Assembly: GCA_965178125.1 (NCBI GenBank)
Contig: OZ237737.1
Span: forward strand, 1,488,001-1,552,000
Length of the DNA: 64,000 nucleotides
Direction of reading: 5' to 3'
Source of the DNA: Bilabrum cf. latius
Lineage: Eukaryota > Bigyra: Bicosoecida > Bigyra > Bicosoecida
The notes below the pieces were generated by a model, which ran no database searches, was not told the origin of the DNA, and saw only the letters and a list, made by a program, of their open reading frames with translations. The position numbers and the translations under genes were made by a program. Positions within the stretch are counted from its first letter, which is position 1. Each line of letters opens with the position of its first letter. This document shows, one piece after another, positions 63,717 to 64,000 of the stretch.

Positions 63717-64000
63717 GGCTTTCAGGCGGAGTGCTGTGGTGGAAACGAACACCCACAGTCCACTGGTAGGCGCCGCGCGGACGAGTTGGCGGAACCACTG
63801 CTGTTGCACACGAGTGCAATAAAATTGAATTTGCCAAGAGAACAGACAACTCTGTTCAGTGTACGTTTGCTTGGGGTGATGCTTGTTTGAGTCTATGAGA
63901 AGGCTCAAGCCTACGGCGCCTCATTGGTTCGTACATTGGCTGTCATGAACAGAGCGTGGAAGCGACAATGGCTGGAACGAGCGTACAACAGAGGCGGCGA
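63717..64000. other. Right edge of window
   Basis: 284 bp upstream of the small secreted gene; probably its promoter. No further gene or RNA recognised. Confidence 0.4.

Noticed and set aside
1-64000. The region as a field of pseudogenes with premature stop codons
   Set aside because: Only TAG interrupts the frames, never TGA or TAA, and there are no frameshifts over 36 kb. Random decay would produce all three stops and indels.
1-64000. TAG as pyrrolysine, programmed readthrough, or leucine
   Set aside because: Pyrrolysine and readthrough are site-specific and would not occur 86 times in ten genes. The uL3 column and the 'PGQC' repeat column point to Gln, not Leu.
1-64000. Prokaryotic origin, because of dense coding, Big_5 domains and glycine-rich adhesin repeats
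   Set aside because: GT-AG introns, a mitochondrial presequence on uL3m, and RWD, armadillo/PH and Dug2 families are eukaryotic.

Overview
The window is nuclear DNA from a GC-rich eukaryote, probably a free-living protist. The signs are two clean GT-AG introns (12320-12451 and 52383-52485), a mitochondrial ribosomal protein with a typical presequence, and eukaryote-type families (armadillo/PH, RWD, WD40-M20 Dug2-like, FAM20-like kinase). I cannot name the lineage. The key to reading it is the genetic code. TAG is a sense codon here, almost certainly glutamine, while TGA and TAA remain stops. Read this way, dozens of apparently broken frames join into 11 genes carrying 86 in-frame TAG codons. 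All 11 visible gene ends are TGA (9) or TAA (2), never TAG. The strongest single proof is the mitochondrial uL3 gene, where a TAG (52071-52073) falls on the conserved glutamine of the 'KRWNF..Q.A.HG' motif (Gln150 in E. coli L3).

Layout. Before position 1 to 6716 (+): a >2,237-residue armadillo-repeat protein with a C-terminal PH-like domain. 7159-10470 (+): a type II membrane protein with an Ala-rich stalk and an unknown ectodomain. 10619-13633 (-): a secreted GH-D-clan-like glycosidase with one intron, convergent with the previous gene. 14553-51188 (-): one intronless 36.6-kb gene for a 12,211-residue surface protein (signal peptide, about 12 glycine-rich beta-helix-like modules with discoidin-like segments, one FN3, about 10 Ig-like Big_5 domains, about 12 Cys-rich repeats, an IPT/TIG domain, a multi-pass membrane domain and a cytosolic tail). 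It contains 49 in-frame TAG codons. 51579-53034 (-): mitochondrial uL3, one intron. 53172-53498 (+): a small Met/Gly-rich protein, divergent from uL3. 53606-57574 (-): a Dug2-like WD40-M20 peptidase. 57730-59754 (+): an RWD-domain (RWDD1/GIR2-like) protein, divergent from Dug2. 59842-61368 (-): a secreted FAM20-like kinase. 61551-63200 (-): a Cys-rich surface protein. 63393-63716 (-): a small secreted protein.

Taken together, the window mixes cell-surface and secreted proteins (at least six genes) with a few housekeeping genes. The genes do not form one pathway. The common thread is the UAG reassignment, which would make a standard-code annotation break almost every gene here into fragments. 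Coordinates were worked out by hand from codon phase. Domain names are from pattern recognition without database searches.
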